The notes beneath the pieces were generated by a model that saw nothing but the letters and a program-made list of their open reading frames with translations, had not been told where the DNA came from and ran no database searches. DNA of 44,397 nt, taken from Muribaculaceae bacterium (GTDB taxonomy: Bacteria; Bacteroidota; Bacteroidia; Bacteroidales; G3-4614). Shown piece after piece: positions 31,654 to 40,958 of the stretch. The position numbers were made by a program, and so were the translations under genes. Location: NCBI GenBank assembly GCA_017546805.1, contig JAFYRT010000057.1, positions 1 through 44,397 of the forward strand. The letters run 5' to 3'. Within the stretch, counting starts at the first letter, position 1. The number at the start of each line of letters is the position of its first letter.

Positions 31654-32574
31654 TTATTTCTCTTGATTACCGTTGTTTCTTGGGTGATAAACAAGAATCT
31701 CTTTGCGTAAAAATTCTCTGTCAAGATGAACGTAAATCTCTGTGGTTGCAATACTTTCGTGTCCTAACATTTGTTGGATTGCTCTTAGATTTGCACCTCC
31801 TTCCAAAAGGTGGGTGGCAAAAGTGTGTCGTAGAGAGTGTGGGCTGATGTTTTTTTTGATATTGCACGCTTCGCATTGCTTTTTAATGACGTAAAATACC
31901 ATTACTCTCGAAAGTTGTCCTCCTCTTCTATTGAGGAATAAGATATCTTCACATCCTTTTTTGATATCCAAATATTTACGAGTCTCCAAATAGAGTTTTA
32001 TCTCTCTGATTGTACTGCCTGAAATAGGGATGATTCTTTGTTTTTTGCCTTTTCCCTCAACAATAATGTATCCCTCTTCGGGGTATATGTTGGAGATTTT
32101 TAAATTTACAAGTTCCGATACTCGCAAACCACAGCCGTACATAACCTCTACAATTGTCTTATTTCTGTGTCCCTCGGGTTGTGATAAATCAAAGCTTTCG
32201 GTTAAAAGATCAATCTCCTCAAGAGTGAGAACTTCAGGGAGGTGTTTGCCCAATTTGGGAGATTCTATATTTGCAAGAGGGTCTGATTTTATGTAGCCGT
32301 CAATCAGTAGGAATTTGTAAAAAGATTTAATTCCCGATAAGATGCGTGCTTGAGAACGAGGACATATGCCAATGTCGTGAAGGGTAGCAAAAAACTGCAT
32401 AAAATCAACATTCTCGAATGTCTCCACATTGTACTCATCGCAGCTTAGAAAGGATATAAATTTTTTTAAGTCGTTCAAATAAGCCTCTATGCTATTTTCT
32501 GAGAGCCCTCGTTCCAATTTCAGATGAATAACATATTCCTTTATCAAATCTCTATTTTTATTATCCTTTACCAT
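31654..32574 (-). CDS. xerD: Site-specific tyrosine recombinase XerD
   Basis: A 306-residue protein with the N-terminal SAM-like core-binding domain (about 8-95) and the catalytic domain. The catalytic residues are present: Arg151 (GCGLRVSEL), a Lys near 177 (EGKGKKQR), His246 and Arg249 (SPHSLRHTF), His272 (LGHESIATT) and Tyr281 (EIYVHL). XerC/XerD resolve chromosome dimers at dif. Length and location among housekeeping genes, with no mobile-element neighbours, favour the chromosomal Xer protein over an integrase. Confidence 0.92.
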   Translation of the reverse strand: MVKDNKNRDLIKEYVIHLKLERGLSENSIEAYLNDLKKFISFLSCDEYNVETFENVDFMQFFATLHDIGICPRSQARILSGIKSFYKFLLIDGYIKSDPLANIESPKLGKHLPEVLTLEEIDLLTESFDLSQPEGHRNKTIVEVMYGCGLRVSELVNLKISNIYPEEGYIIVEGKGKKQRIIPISGSTIREIKLYLETRKYLDIKKGCEDILFLNRRGGQLSRVMVFYVIKKQCEACNIKKNISPHSLRHTFATHLLEGGANLRAIQQMLGHESIATTEIYVHLDREFLRKEILVYHPRNNGNQEK

Positions 32575-32657
32575 TGAGAAATGTTTGATTTTTTTTTCGA
32601 GAATATTAAAGAGTGGTTTCTAATAAAGATAAAATTTATTACTTTTGTCTTTGCTTA

Positions 32658-32689
32658 TTGTGTCTTGTTGCGATAAGACGATAAGTTTG
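32658..32689 (+). promoter_or_regulatory. Promoter of the aroQ operon
   Basis: TTG (32658-32660), 21 bases, then TAAGTTTG (32682-32689), an exact -7 match. It predicts a leader of about 80 bases. A second exact box, TACTTTTG, lies at 32640-32647 with TTTC 19 bases before it, so two start sites are possible. Confidence 0.55.
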
Positions 32690-32692
32690 ATG

Positions 32693-32700
32693 CAAATTTA
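32693..32700 (-). promoter_or_regulatory. -7 box for xerD
   Basis: Minus-strand TAAATTTG, fitting TAnnTTTG, four bases from the divergent aroQ -7 box. The predicted xerD leader would be about 110 bases. No -33 seen, so this is tentative. Confidence 0.35.
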
Positions 32701-32775
32701 TAAAAAAATCAGAAGCTCTCATCGGCTTTGTGGTATAAGAATTGATAAATAATAAATTTAAACAGCATTGCAAGT

Positions 32776-33204
32776 ATGAAGGTACTTATCATTAACGGTC
32801 CAAACCTTAATTTGTTAGGGAAGAGAGAGGAGAGTATATATGGCAGCATGGGTTTTGATGCATATTTGGAGACGTTGAAAAATCTTTATGCCGAAGATGA
32901 GATTATCTATTATCAATCAAACCATGAGGGAGATATAATAGACGAACTTCATAAAGTAGGATTTGGGGGTGTCGATGCCATTGTTTTGAATGCAGGGGCA
33001 TATACACATACTTCAATAGCTATATCTGATGCTATCAGGGCAATTAAAACTCCTGTAATAGAGGTGCACATCTCAAATGTGATGGCGCGTGAGAGTTATC
33101 GACATACGTCATATATTTCGGCGTCGTGTGTAGGTACTATTGCCGGATTTGGATTGGATTCATACCGACTTGCCATTGAGGCAGTAAAAAATATGATAAA
33201 ATAA
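32776..33204 (+). CDS. aroQ: 3-dehydroquinate dehydratase, type II
   Basis: A 142-residue shikimate-pathway enzyme that converts 3-dehydroquinate to 3-dehydroshikimate. Type II hallmarks are all seen: INGPNLNLLGKRE, the flexible-loop Tyr in SIYG, SNHEGDIID, NAGAYTHTSIAI, EVHISN and RESYRHTSYIS with the catalytic His and Arg. It opens a seven-gene plus-strand run; the next gene starts one base after its stop codon. Confidence 0.97.
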   Translation: MKVLIINGPNLNLLGKREESIYGSMGFDAYLETLKNLYAEDEIIYYQSNHEGDIIDELHKVGFGGVDAIVLNAGAYTHTSIAISDAIRAIKTPVIEVHISNVMARESYRHTSYISASCVGTIAGFGLDSYRLAIEAVKNMIK

Positions 33205-33205
33205 T

Positions 33206-33841
33206 ATGTTTACCGAAGAGGAATTAGATCAATATATTCAAGAGCATATCGATCCCGAAGGCGAGTTGCTCAGTCGATTAAATCGTGATACAAACGTAAA
33301 ACTTGTGCGTTCGAGAATGTTATCCGGTCACGTACAAGGGCGAATGTTAAAAATGTTCTGCCGAATGATAAACGCCAAAAGGGTTTTGGAGTTGGGAACC
33401 TTTGTGGGATATTCGGCTCAATGTTTTGCCGAGGCATTGCCCGAAGATGGAATAATATATACAATTGAGGAGAATGATGAGTTGGAAGATTTCATAAATG
33501 AATATCTCGAGCAATCTCCCGATAAAGACAAAATAAAACTGTTGATGGGTGATGCAAAAGCAATAATCCCTACCCTTGACGAGGAGTTCGATATGGTGTT
33601 TATAGATGCTGATAAACGCGAATATTGTGAGTATTACGATTTGGTATTCCCTAAAGTGCGTAAAGGAGGCTTTATGTTGGCTGACAATACGTTATGGTCA
33701 GGTAAAATTCTTGATGAGAAAGAGCACGACCCTCAAACCGAAGGCTTGCGACGCTTCAACGATATGGTTGCCGCCGATGAGCGAGTAGAAAAAGTTTTTG
33801 TTCCATCGCGAGATGGATTAACCATTATTTATAAAAAGTAA
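33206..33841 (+). CDS. Class I SAM-dependent O-methyltransferase
   Basis: A 211-residue protein of the catechol/caffeoyl-CoA O-methyltransferase family (PF01596 type). The SAM site is VLELGTFVGYSAQCFAEALP (about 58-77). An acidic residue in YTIEENDE follows, and the metal-binding Asp residues are in VFIDADKREYCEYYD and LADNTLWSG. Natural substrate is unknown. It is placed between aroQ and rbfA with gaps of one and six bases. Confidence 0.92.
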   Translation: MFTEEELDQYIQEHIDPEGELLSRLNRDTNVKLVRSRMLSGHVQGRMLKMFCRMINAKRVLELGTFVGYSAQCFAEALPEDGIIYTIEENDELEDFINEYLEQSPDKDKIKLLMGDAKAIIPTLDEEFDMVFIDADKREYCEYYDLVFPKVRKGGFMLADNTLWSGKILDEKEHDPQTEGLRRFNDMVAADERVEKVFVPSRDGLTIIYKK

Positions 33842-33847
33842 ACAACT

Positions 33848-34183
33848 ATGGAAACAACACGACAAAGTAAGATAAACCGCCTGTTGCAAAAAGAGTTAGG
33901 CGAAATATTTTTGGTGGAAACAAAAAAAATGCCAGGGACATTGGTTTCTGTTAGTATAGTAAGGGTAAGCCCCGATTTAAGTGTGGCTAAAGTATACTTG
34001 AGCATATTCCCTTCAAACAAAGCAAATGAGATATTAAGCGCAGTAAAGGAGAGTGCAAAGAGCATTCGTTTCGAGTTGGCGGCAAGAGTTCGTTTTCAAT
34101 TGCGCAAAGTGCCTGAATTGTCGTTCTATGTAGACGATTCTCTTGATTATATCGATAATATTGATACATTGCTAAACAAATAG
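33848..34183 (+). CDS. rbfA: Ribosome-binding factor A
   Basis: A 111-residue KH-fold protein that helps mature the 5' end of 16S rRNA in the 30S subunit. It begins with RQSKINRLLQKELGEIF, contains VSIVRVSPDLSVAKVYLSIF and ends with VPELSFYVDDSLDYIDNID, as usual for the family. It carries an A8 run at codons in ETKKMPG. It is followed four bases later by the LolC/E-like permease. Confidence 0.95.
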   Translation: METTRQSKINRLLQKELGEIFLVETKKMPGTLVSVSIVRVSPDLSVAKVYLSIFPSNKANEILSAVKESAKSIRFELAARVRFQLRKVPELSFYVDDSLDYIDNIDTLLNK

Positions 34184-34187
34184 AACA

Positions 34188-35402
34188 ATGTTATTGTCTC
34201 TGAAAATAGCATTACGTTATCTCTTCTCAAAAAAATCACATTCGGCTATAAATGCAGTTTCTGTGGTTTCGGTCTGTGGAGTGGCAGTGGCAACAATGGC
34301 CATGATATGCACACTCTCTGTATATAATGGTTTTGAGGAGCTGATTTCTTCGCTTTTTTCGGAGATTGACCCTCAAATAGAGGTTCGCGCAAAAACAGGA
34401 AAAACATTGCAGACAACATCTCCCGAAGTGGGAAAACTCTTTTCTATTGATGGAGTCGAGGCTGTAACACCTGTTATAGAGGATAACGCCCTTGCTCTTT
34501 TTGGGGAGAATCAACTTCCTGTGTTAATTAAGGGTGTGCCTCAAAACTATTCATCCGTAAATAGCATAGAAAAGGCTTTGATTGACGGAAAAACATCCTT
34601 TGACGCCTCCCTTCCTTGTGCCGTGATTGGAGTAGGAGTGTCGAATAGTCTAAGGGTTGGGCCATATTTTACCTCTCCAATTTATTTGTATGCTCCCAAG
34701 CGTATGTCAAAGGTAAATCTGATAAATCCTGCATCATCCTTTAATACATCACAAGTATATTGTACGGGAGTATTCTCCATAAGTCAGCCCGAGTCTGACG
34801 ACAGGGTGGTATACATCCCAATCTCTGTGGCAAAAGAGTTGTTTGATTATACGACAGAGGCAACTCTTTTGGAGATAAAGGTTAAAGACGAAGGAGCGGT
34901 CGATAAGGTAAAGGTCGAAGCCCAAAGAGTCTTAGGAGAGGGATATGTTCTTAAAAACAGAATAGAGCAAAAGAGCGAAGCCTACTCAATGATGGCAATA
35001 GAGAAGTGGATAACATTTCTCATATTGATATTTGTATTGGTAATATCTGCATTTAATATAATAGCTTCAGTATTAATGCTTATAATTGATAAACAAAACA
35101 ATATAAAAACACTCCACAATATAGGAGCAAGCGAAAAATTCATAGCGAGAATATTTTTTAATCAAGGGGTTCTTATATCGTTTATAGGTGCGGTAATAGG
35201 AGTTGTGGTAGGGTTGGCTCTCTCTCTCTTACAGCAACATTATGGGTTGTTAAGAATGGGTGCAAACTTTGTTGTCGAATATTACCCCGTTAAGGTTATA
35301 TGGAGTGATTTGTTTCTTGTTATTGCGGTAGTTGTGGTAATCGGATTGCTAATTGCAATATTCCCCATGAAGTATATAAATTCAAGGTTGAAAAATAAAT
35401 AG
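34188..35402 (+). CDS. LolC/LolE-like ABC transporter permease (FtsX family)
   Basis: A 404-residue inner-membrane protein. One N-terminal helix (about 21-45, after ALRYLFSKKSHSAINAVS) is followed by a MacB-like periplasmic domain (about 50-265) and three C-terminal helices in an FtsX domain. These lie at about 275-300, 320-345 and 365-395, and the first contains FLILIFVLVISAFNIIASV. By family this is the lipoprotein-release permease that feeds LolA. The ATPase LolD is not adjacent. Abundant lipoproteins in the window would be its clients. Confidence 0.88.
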   Translation: MLLSLKIALRYLFSKKSHSAINAVSVVSVCGVAVATMAMICTLSVYNGFEELISSLFSEIDPQIEVRAKTGKTLQTTSPEVGKLFSIDGVEAVTPVIEDNALALFGENQLPVLIKGVPQNYSSVNSIEKALIDGKTSFDASLPCAVIGVGVSNSLRVGPYFTSPIYLYAPKRMSKVNLINPASSFNTSQVYCTGVFSISQPESDDRVVYIPISVAKELFDYTTEATLLEIKVKDEGAVDKVKVEAQRVLGEGYVLKNRIEQKSEAYSMMAIEKWITFLILIFVLVISAFNIIASVLMLIIDKQNNIKTLHNIGASEKFIARIFFNQGVLISFIGAVIGVVVGLALSLLQQHYGLLRMGANFVVEYYPVKVIWSDLFLVIAVVVVIGLLIAIFPMKYINSRLKNK

Positions 35403-35411
35403 AGATAAGAT

Positions 35412-37850
35412 ATGAAGAACTTTTTAGTAAAATTGTTACCCTACATTTTCCCTATTCTTATAATAGTGGCTATATCGGTGACCTATTTCTCACCCGATAT
35501 TTTCGAAGGTAAAATGCTGTTTCAAGGAGATACACAGCAGGGAATAGCCATCGGTCAGGAGGCAAAGGTATTTAATGAGGCTACGGGAGAAACAACTCGT
35601 TGGACAAACTCTCTGTTTGGGGGAATGCCCAATTTCCAAATATCACCATCTTACGAAAACAATAAGGTGCTAAAGATGATAGAGAAAGTTTACTCTTTGG
35701 GGTTGCCAATACCGGTTTCGTACATCTATATAATGGCAATCGGCTTCTTTATTTTATTGATGGTGTTGAATGTCAAGTGGTATATTTCGTTGTTGGGAGC
35801 TTTGGCATATGCCTTTTCTTCATACTTCTTTATTATCATTGCCGCAGGACACATTTGGAAGTTTATAACCCTTGCCTATATACCTCCAACAATAGCAGGT
35901 ATCATATTGGCGTACCGAGGGAAATATCTAAAGGGTGCTTTGCTTGCCGCTTTCTTCGGAATGTTGCAGATACATGCAAATCACATACAAATGAGTTACT
36001 ACTCGTTTATATTTATAATACCATTGGTTATAGGCTATTTAGTAGATGCCATAAATAAAAAAGAGTTGAAAGCGTTTGGTAAAGCAACCCTTTCGCTTGT
36101 AGTGGCAGCAATACTTGCAGTAGCCGCAAACTTACCAAGTATTTATAATACCTATGAATACTCAAAAGAGACAATGCGAGGTAAGTCGGAATTGGCTTCC
36201 GAAACAACCTCTCAAGATAGTGGCAGTGGAGGACTGAGTATTGATTATATAACTCAATGGAGTTATGGAATAGGAGAGAGTTGGACACTTCTTATCCCTG
36301 ATACAAAAGGAGGAGCTACGGGATACCTCTCTAAAGATAAAGAGGCAATGAAAGAGGCAACACCCTCACTCAGACAATATGTTGGACAGATGAATCGCTA
36401 TTGGGGAGATCAACCCTTTACGGCAGGACCTGTATATGCAGGAGCAATAATAATGTTCCTCTTCCTCGTAGGATGTTTTATAGTTAAAGGTCCCATAAAA
36501 TGGGCTTGTATTATAGCATCCATAATATCGTTGCTTCTATCGTGGGGGCACAACTTTATGCCTTTGACAGAGTGGTTTGTAAACAATGTTCCTCTGTATG
36601 ATAAATTCCGTACCGTATCAAGTGTTTTGATTGTTGCAGAGTTTGCTATGCCTCTGCTGGCGGCTCTTGCTTTGAAAGAGATATTTGAGAAACCTCAAAT
36701 TGTAAAAGATTCGAAAACAAACATCATAATACCTCTTGTCCTTACGGCAGGAGTTGCATTGGTGTTTGCATTAATGCCTACCATGTTTTTCGGTTTCTTA
36801 TCGGCACAGGAGACGCAAATGGCAATATCTCAACCCGAGTATCAGATAATATTCGACGAATTGGAGAGTGTGCGAGAATCGATATTTGTATCAGATGCAT
36901 GGCGAACATTCTTCTTGGTGGCTATATCGGCAGTGGTGGTAATGCTATTTGCCTATAAAAAAATCAATACAAAAGTTTTTGCACTGTTGATGATAGTGCT
37001 TGTTGTTGTTGATATGTATCCTATAAACAAGCGTTATTTGAATAGTGATAATTTCGTTTCAAAACGTAAGGTAAAGAGCGCTTTCCAAATGACTCAAGCC
37101 GACAGGGATATCCTTCAAGACAGCGACCCCAATTACAGAGTACTAAACTTGACTGTAGATACATATAACGATCCCACAACATCGTACTATCATAAATCTG
37201 TTGGAGGTTATAGCGCAGCAAAACTTCGTAGATACGATGACCTTATAAAATATCAGCTATCTAAGGGTAATATGAAGGTTATAAACATGCTTAACACCAA
37301 ATATATTATAACCGCATCAGAAGAAGGTACTCCTGAGGCAATGTACAATCCCGATGCAGCAGGAAATGCGTGGTTTGTCAATGAGGTTATGTGGGTTGAC
37401 GGAGCAAAGGCAGAGATGGATGCTTTAACCTATTTTGATGAGAAGAGAACTGTCGTTGTTGATAAGCATTTTGCCGATAAAATTCCTGCAGTTATACCTC
37501 AAAAAACAGAGGGTGATACAATATATTTAACTCACTATCAGCCGAACAAACTTGCTTATAAATCTGTTTCTCAAAATGGTGGTTATGCAGTATTCTCAGA
37601 GATATATTTCCCATGGGGGTGGCAAATAACAATCGATGGCGAATTGGTCGAAATGGCAAGAGTGAACTATCTCTTAAGAGGATTGAATATCCCTGCGGGA
37701 GAGCACGATATAGAGTTTCGATTTGAACCAACTTCGTTAAAAGTAACCACAGCTATCGCATTTACCTCTATAATAGTTGTGCTTTTGACAGGGGTTTTTG
37801 TATTAGTGCGTTTATATAGAAAACGTAACGAGAAGTTGACCGAATGTTAA
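35412..37850 (+). CDS. YfhO-family integral membrane protein
   Basis: An 812-residue protein with about a dozen transmembrane helices from residue 8 to 560 and again at the C-terminus (about 780-805), and a periplasmic region between. The start resembles other YfhO proteins (YFSPDIFEGKMLFQGDTQQGIAIGQEA, then TRWTNSLFGGMP with conserved acidic and aromatic residues). Late segments such as YFPWGWQITIDGE are typical of the family's C-terminal domain. Members are GT-C-like and have been linked to glycosylation of teichoic-acid-type polymers in Firmicutes; the role in Bacteroidetes is unclear. Its last seven bases overlap the zinc-binding lipoprotein gene. Confidence 0.85.
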   Translation: MKNFLVKLLPYIFPILIIVAISVTYFSPDIFEGKMLFQGDTQQGIAIGQEAKVFNEATGETTRWTNSLFGGMPNFQISPSYENNKVLKMIEKVYSLGLPIPVSYIYIMAIGFFILLMVLNVKWYISLLGALAYAFSSYFFIIIAAGHIWKFITLAYIPPTIAGIILAYRGKYLKGALLAAFFGMLQIHANHIQMSYYSFIFIIPLVIGYLVDAINKKELKAFGKATLSLVVAAILAVAANLPSIYNTYEYSKETMRGKSELASETTSQDSGSGGLSIDYITQWSYGIGESWTLLIPDTKGGATGYLSKDKEAMKEATPSLRQYVGQMNRYWGDQPFTAGPVYAGAIIMFLFLVGCFIVKGPIKWACIIASIISLLLSWGHNFMPLTEWFVNNVPLYDKFRTVSSVLIVAEFAMPLLAALALKEIFEKPQIVKDSKTNIIIPLVLTAGVALVFALMPTMFFGFLSAQETQMAISQPEYQIIFDELESVRESIFVSDAWRTFFLVAISAVVVMLFAYKKINTKVFALLMIVLVVVDMYPINKRYLNSDNFVSKRKVKSAFQMTQADRDILQDSDPNYRVLNLTVDTYNDPTTSYYHKSVGGYSAAKLRRYDDLIKYQLSKGNMKVINMLNTKYIITASEEGTPEAMYNPDAAGNAWFVNEVMWVDGAKAEMDALTYFDEKRTVVVDKHFADKIPAVIPQKTEGDTIYLTHYQPNKLAYKSVSQNGGYAVFSEIYFPWGWQITIDGELVEMARVNYLLRGLNIPAGEHDIEFRFEPTSLKVTTAIAFTSIIVVLLTGVFVLVRLYRKRNEKLTEC

Positions 37851-38701
37851 AAACAAAAGGAATATTTCTTTTGCTGCTCGCATCTCTGATAATTGGGTGT
37901 GTAAACAATAGCGTAGAGCAGAGAGGAAAGGTGGCTGTTACAATATTGCCACAAAAGTATCTGCTTGATAGGATAGTCGGCGACTCGTTGGAGGTTGTAT
38001 GTGTTATCCCCAATGGCGCGAATCCCGAGGAGTATGCGGCAACGCCACGTCTGATGAAAGATGTCGTAACATCATCGCTCTACTTTAAAATAGGGGAGTT
38101 GGGTTTTGAAAAAACAACATTACCATCAATTCTTAATAATGCCCCGAATGTAAAAGTCGTGACACTCTCTGAAGATATTGAGTTCATTGCTTCACAATGT
38201 ACACATGGCGGAGAAGAACATTCTCATTACGATCCTCACTATTGGAGTTCGCCTAAGATGGTTAGGATTATGGCAACGAATATGTTTAATGCCATAAGTG
38301 AGTTTGATTCAAAGAATAGATCCTATTACGAATTCAACTATTTGCAACTTGTTGCCGAACTTGACTCTTTAGATATGCAAATTGAGTCTGTATTGTCAAA
38401 GTCGAGCAATAAACAATTTGCGATATTTCACCCGTCGCTTTCGTATTTTGCAAGAGATTACGGGTTGCAGCAGTTATCGCTCGAACAAAACGGAAAAGCA
38501 ATGGCGCCCCGCACAATGAAACTTGCAATAGAGGAGGCAGTAAAGAGTGGTGTTAAAACAGTGTTTATTCAAAATGAATTCAGTCCCGAGCAGGTAAATA
38601 CCTTTGCTCAAGAGATAGGAGCTTCGGTGGTGGTTATAAATCCCCTTGCGTACGATTTTATAGAGGAGATAAACAAAGTAGCTTATGCAATTGCAAAATA
38701 G
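37844..38701 (+). CDS. znuA: Zinc-type ABC transporter substrate-binding lipoprotein
   Basis: A 285-residue periplasmic cluster A-I binding protein with a lipobox (SLIIGC, Cys19). It has VAVTILPQKYLLDRIVGD near the start, a short His-rich loop (CTHGGEEHSHYDPHYW, about 118-133) in place of the long loop of other ZnuA proteins, FHPSLSYFARDYGLQQ and VFIQNEFSPEQVNTFA. Zinc is the likely ligand; manganese cannot be excluded. It overlaps the YfhO gene by seven bases and the ATPase gene by 17, indicating one transcript. No permease gene adjoins. Confidence 0.85.
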   Translation: MLKTKGIFLLLLASLIIGCVNNSVEQRGKVAVTILPQKYLLDRIVGDSLEVVCVIPNGANPEEYAATPRLMKDVVTSSLYFKIGELGFEKTTLPSILNNAPNVKVVTLSEDIEFIASQCTHGGEEHSHYDPHYWSSPKMVRIMATNMFNAISEFDSKNRSYYEFNYLQLVAELDSLDMQIESVLSKSSNKQFAIFHPSLSYFARDYGLQQLSLEQNGKAMAPRTMKLAIEEAVKSGVKTVFIQNEFSPEQVNTFAQEIGASVVVINPLAYDFIEEINKVAYAIAK

Positions 38702-39350
38702 ATATGTAGAACTAAAAAACATAACTCTTTCGTATGGTTGCCGAACAATATTGAGAGACGTAAATCTTCTTTTGAACAGAGGGGATTTTATGATTGTGTC
38801 GGGAGCAAACGGAGGAGGTAAAACCTCTTTGATAAGGATTATGTTGGGGTTGCAAAAACCAACAGCGGGAGAGGTCTTGTACTATGGAGAGAATTTCTCG
38901 CATGCTACCATAAGAGGTGAGAATATAGGGTATCTGCCACAGAAGAACAGTTTGGATATGAGTTTCCCCATCTCCATAAGAGAGGTGGTTGAGAGTGGGT
39001 TGATGAATATAAAAACAACCGACTCTGAGCGAGAAGAGAGAGTGGAGGAGATGCTACAATCTATGCAGTTGGATTCTCTTCAACATCGACATATAGGAGA
39101 GGTTTCGGGTGGACAGTTTCAACGAGCGCTCTTTGCTCGAGCAATAATATCAAAGCCAAAACTTGTTGTTTTGGATGAGCCCACCTCATATTTAGATGAG
39201 GAATCCACACAAAAGCTATTTTCAATACTTAAACAGCTCTCTCCCGATACAACGGTGGTGGCTGTGTTGCACGATACAACAAAAGCTTTGGATGTTGCAA
39301 ACAGAAGAATCGAAGTGGAGAATGGCGTCGTGGTGGAGCGGTTCTTGTAA
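38685..39350 (+). CDS. znuC: ABC transporter ATP-binding protein, ZnuC-like
   Basis: A 221-residue ATPase with Walker A SGANGGGKTSL (about 39-49), Q-loop YLPQKNSLDMSF, signature VSGGQFQRALFARA (about 145-158), Walker B LVVLDEPTSYLD and the switch His in VLHDTTK. It couples ATP hydrolysis to metal import with the overlapping binding protein. The inner-membrane permease (ZnuB) is not found: the next gene is dprA on the opposite strand, five bases away. The permease must be elsewhere or lost. Confidence 0.85.
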   Translation: MQLQNRYVELKNITLSYGCRTILRDVNLLLNRGDFMIVSGANGGGKTSLIRIMLGLQKPTAGEVLYYGENFSHATIRGENIGYLPQKNSLDMSFPISIREVVESGLMNIKTTDSEREERVEEMLQSMQLDSLQHRHIGEVSGGQFQRALFARAIISKPKLVVLDEPTSYLDEESTQKLFSILKQLSPDTTVVAVLHDTTKALDVANRRIEVENGVVVERFL

Positions 39351-39355
39351 TCTCG

Positions 39356-40468
39356 CTATCTTATTTTGTATCTGTTCCCGGGGTATGATTTTATAGCTCC
39401 TTTAAACTCCAAACCCATAAGAGAAGACAAAAGCTTAGAGGTGGCAATTCCCGTTAGCATGCTTAATGTGTTAATGTCAACCTCCCTTTTCTCTGTGATA
39501 ATATCAATAAGGGTTTGTTCAGTATCGTCAAAATCAGGGAAGAGAGTGTTTTGAACCCTTTTTGACGACATAAGTGGCTCCCAGCCAAGAGTGTTTGCCA
39601 TATCTTTAGCCGAAGTGATAAGCTGCGCTTTGTTGTCGCGTATAAGATTGTTGCATCCTTTTGAGGTCTCTCTGTCTACATTTCCGGGTAGCGCAAAGAC
39701 CTCTCGAGAGTAGTCCGATGCAAGAGCTGCGGTAATTAAAGAACCACCTTTCTCTTTCGATTCCACAATTACTGTAGCATCGCTCATACCTGCAACAATT
39801 CTGTTTCGAGCAACAAAATTTACCTTCAGGGTAGGTGATTGCGAAGAGTATTCGCTAATCAAAGCTCCGTTGCCTGTAATCTTTTCAGCAGTGTGGCGGT
39901 GAGTTGATGGGTATATGTTGTTTAGTGGATTGCCTAAAACAGCCACTGTGGTTGCTCCAGAGTCCAAGGCTGCTCTATGTGCGCAAATATCAATGCCATA
40001 TGCCAGTCCGCTTACAATAACCACCTCGGGGAACATCTCCGCAAGTTCGTGCACAAACTTCTCGCACCAATCTCTCCCATATTCCGTGGCATGGCGAGTA
40101 CCTACAATACTCACATATTTTGCAGAGTTAAAATCGGTATAACCTTTTGAGTATATAAGAATAGGAGCATCACTACAGTTTAACAGCCTTTTGGGGTAGT
40201 TGTCGCAGCAAAAACTTATAGGTAATATATCTTCTCGCTCAATAAAATCAATCTCTCTTTCGGCGAGTTGAAGAAGTTCCTCTTTTGACGATTTTTTGAA
40301 GAGATTAATCTCTCGTTCCACTCCCTCTTCGTCGGGTAATGACAGAGTCTCAGTAGAGAAGATTGCCTCAGCCGAGCCATACCTCTCAATCAAAGCCTTT
40401 GCCATTTGAAAGTCTATCCCTTTTACGTTGGCAAGGGCAATAAAAAACTCTCTCTCCCTATAATTCAT
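39356..40468 (-). CDS. dprA: DNA processing protein DprA
   Basis: A 370-residue Rossmann-fold protein that loads RecA on incoming single-stranded DNA during natural transformation. The N-terminal SAM-like region (1-75) leads into the DprA core with KYVSIVGTRHATEYG, VIVSGLAYGIDICAHRAAL, GNPLNNIYPSTHR, GALISEY and VEAKEKGGSL-like VESKEKGGSL. A C-terminal winged-helix domain (about 300-370, LIDIITEKREVDINTLSML) follows. The gene is followed by znuC in convergent orientation. The thioesterase gene lies upstream with a gap of 11 bases. Confidence 0.94.
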   Translation of the reverse strand: MNYREREFFIALANVKGIDFQMAKALIERYGSAEAIFSTETLSLPDEEGVEREINLFKKSSKEELLQLAEREIDFIEREDILPISFCCDNYPKRLLNCSDAPILIYSKGYTDFNSAKYVSIVGTRHATEYGRDWCEKFVHELAEMFPEVVIVSGLAYGIDICAHRAALDSGATTVAVLGNPLNNIYPSTHRHTAEKITGNGALISEYSSQSPTLKVNFVARNRIVAGMSDATVIVESKEKGGSLITAALASDYSREVFALPGNVDRETSKGCNNLIRDNKAQLITSAKDMANTLGWEPLMSSKRVQNTLFPDFDDTEQTLIDIITEKREVDINTLSMLTGIATSKLLSSLMGLEFKGAIKSYPGNRYKIR

Positions 40469-40479
40469 CTTTTAATCTC

Positions 40480-40896
40480 CTATTTCAATAAATACTCCTC
40501 CAAAAGAGTTGCGAACTCATCTCCTTTGTTGATTTTTCCCTCTTTGGTGCATACTGTGGTAACCTTTGCTTCGGCGCACAACGCTCCGTCAGATACTCTG
40601 AAAATATCTTGATAGAAAACAAATCTTATGCCTTCGCGTTGCATGTAAAGTTTACATACAAACAGTTCGCCTCCACGCAAAGAGTTTTTGTAGTTAATCT
40701 CAATGCGGGCAACAACAGGTTCAATTCCCTTTTCTCGCATCTTGCCAAACGAACAACCGGCATGCTCTAAAAACTCATGTCTGGCATGTTCAAAGTAATG
40801 TTGGTAATTTGCATTGTTTACAATCCCTTGAGTATCACATTCGTAGTCGCGAACTTTAATCTCTATTTCGAATAAATAAGGTTTCTCTGTTGCCAT
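40480..40896 (-). CDS. YbgC-type acyl-CoA thioesterase
   Basis: A 138-residue hotdog-fold enzyme of the 4-hydroxybenzoyl-CoA thioesterase type. The active-site segment DTQGIVNNANYQHYFEHARHEFL (residues about 20-42) carries the expected Asp and the Tyr-Glu/Arg pattern. It hydrolyses acyl-CoA; chain preference is not evident. It is first in a minus-strand pair with dprA. Confidence 0.9.
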   Translation of the reverse strand: MATEKPYLFEIEIKVRDYECDTQGIVNNANYQHYFEHARHEFLEHAGCSFGKMREKGIEPVVARIEINYKNSLRGGELFVCKLYMQREGIRFVFYQDIFRVSDGALCAEAKVTTVCTKEGKINKGDEFATLLEEYLLK

Positions 40897-40919
40897 AATA
40901 AATAGTAGATATTGTAGTA

Positions 40920-40927
40920 CAAAAGTA
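40920..40927 (-). promoter_or_regulatory. -7 box for the thioesterase-dprA pair
   Basis: Minus-strand TACTTTTG, an exact TAnnTTTG match 24 bases before the thioesterase start codon. No clear -33 element. Confidence 0.5.
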
Positions 40928-40958
40928 AATAAAAATTCTCAATAAACTATTTAATTGT

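Noticed and set aside
31654..32574. xerD read as the integrase of a mobile element
   Set aside because: It has the size and motifs of chromosomal XerD. Neighbours are housekeeping genes, and no attachment-site repeats or cargo genes are nearby.
32575..32775. Possible tRNA or small RNA gene between xerD and aroQ
   Set aside because: No cloverleaf or stable fold is evident. The stretch is AT-rich and accounted for by divergent promoters.
33922..33929. A8 run in rbfA as a programmed slippage site
   Set aside because: A8 runs occur several times in this AT-rich window (also in xerD and the 605-residue lipoprotein gene). There is no adjacent hairpin and no domain boundary that a truncated product would respect.
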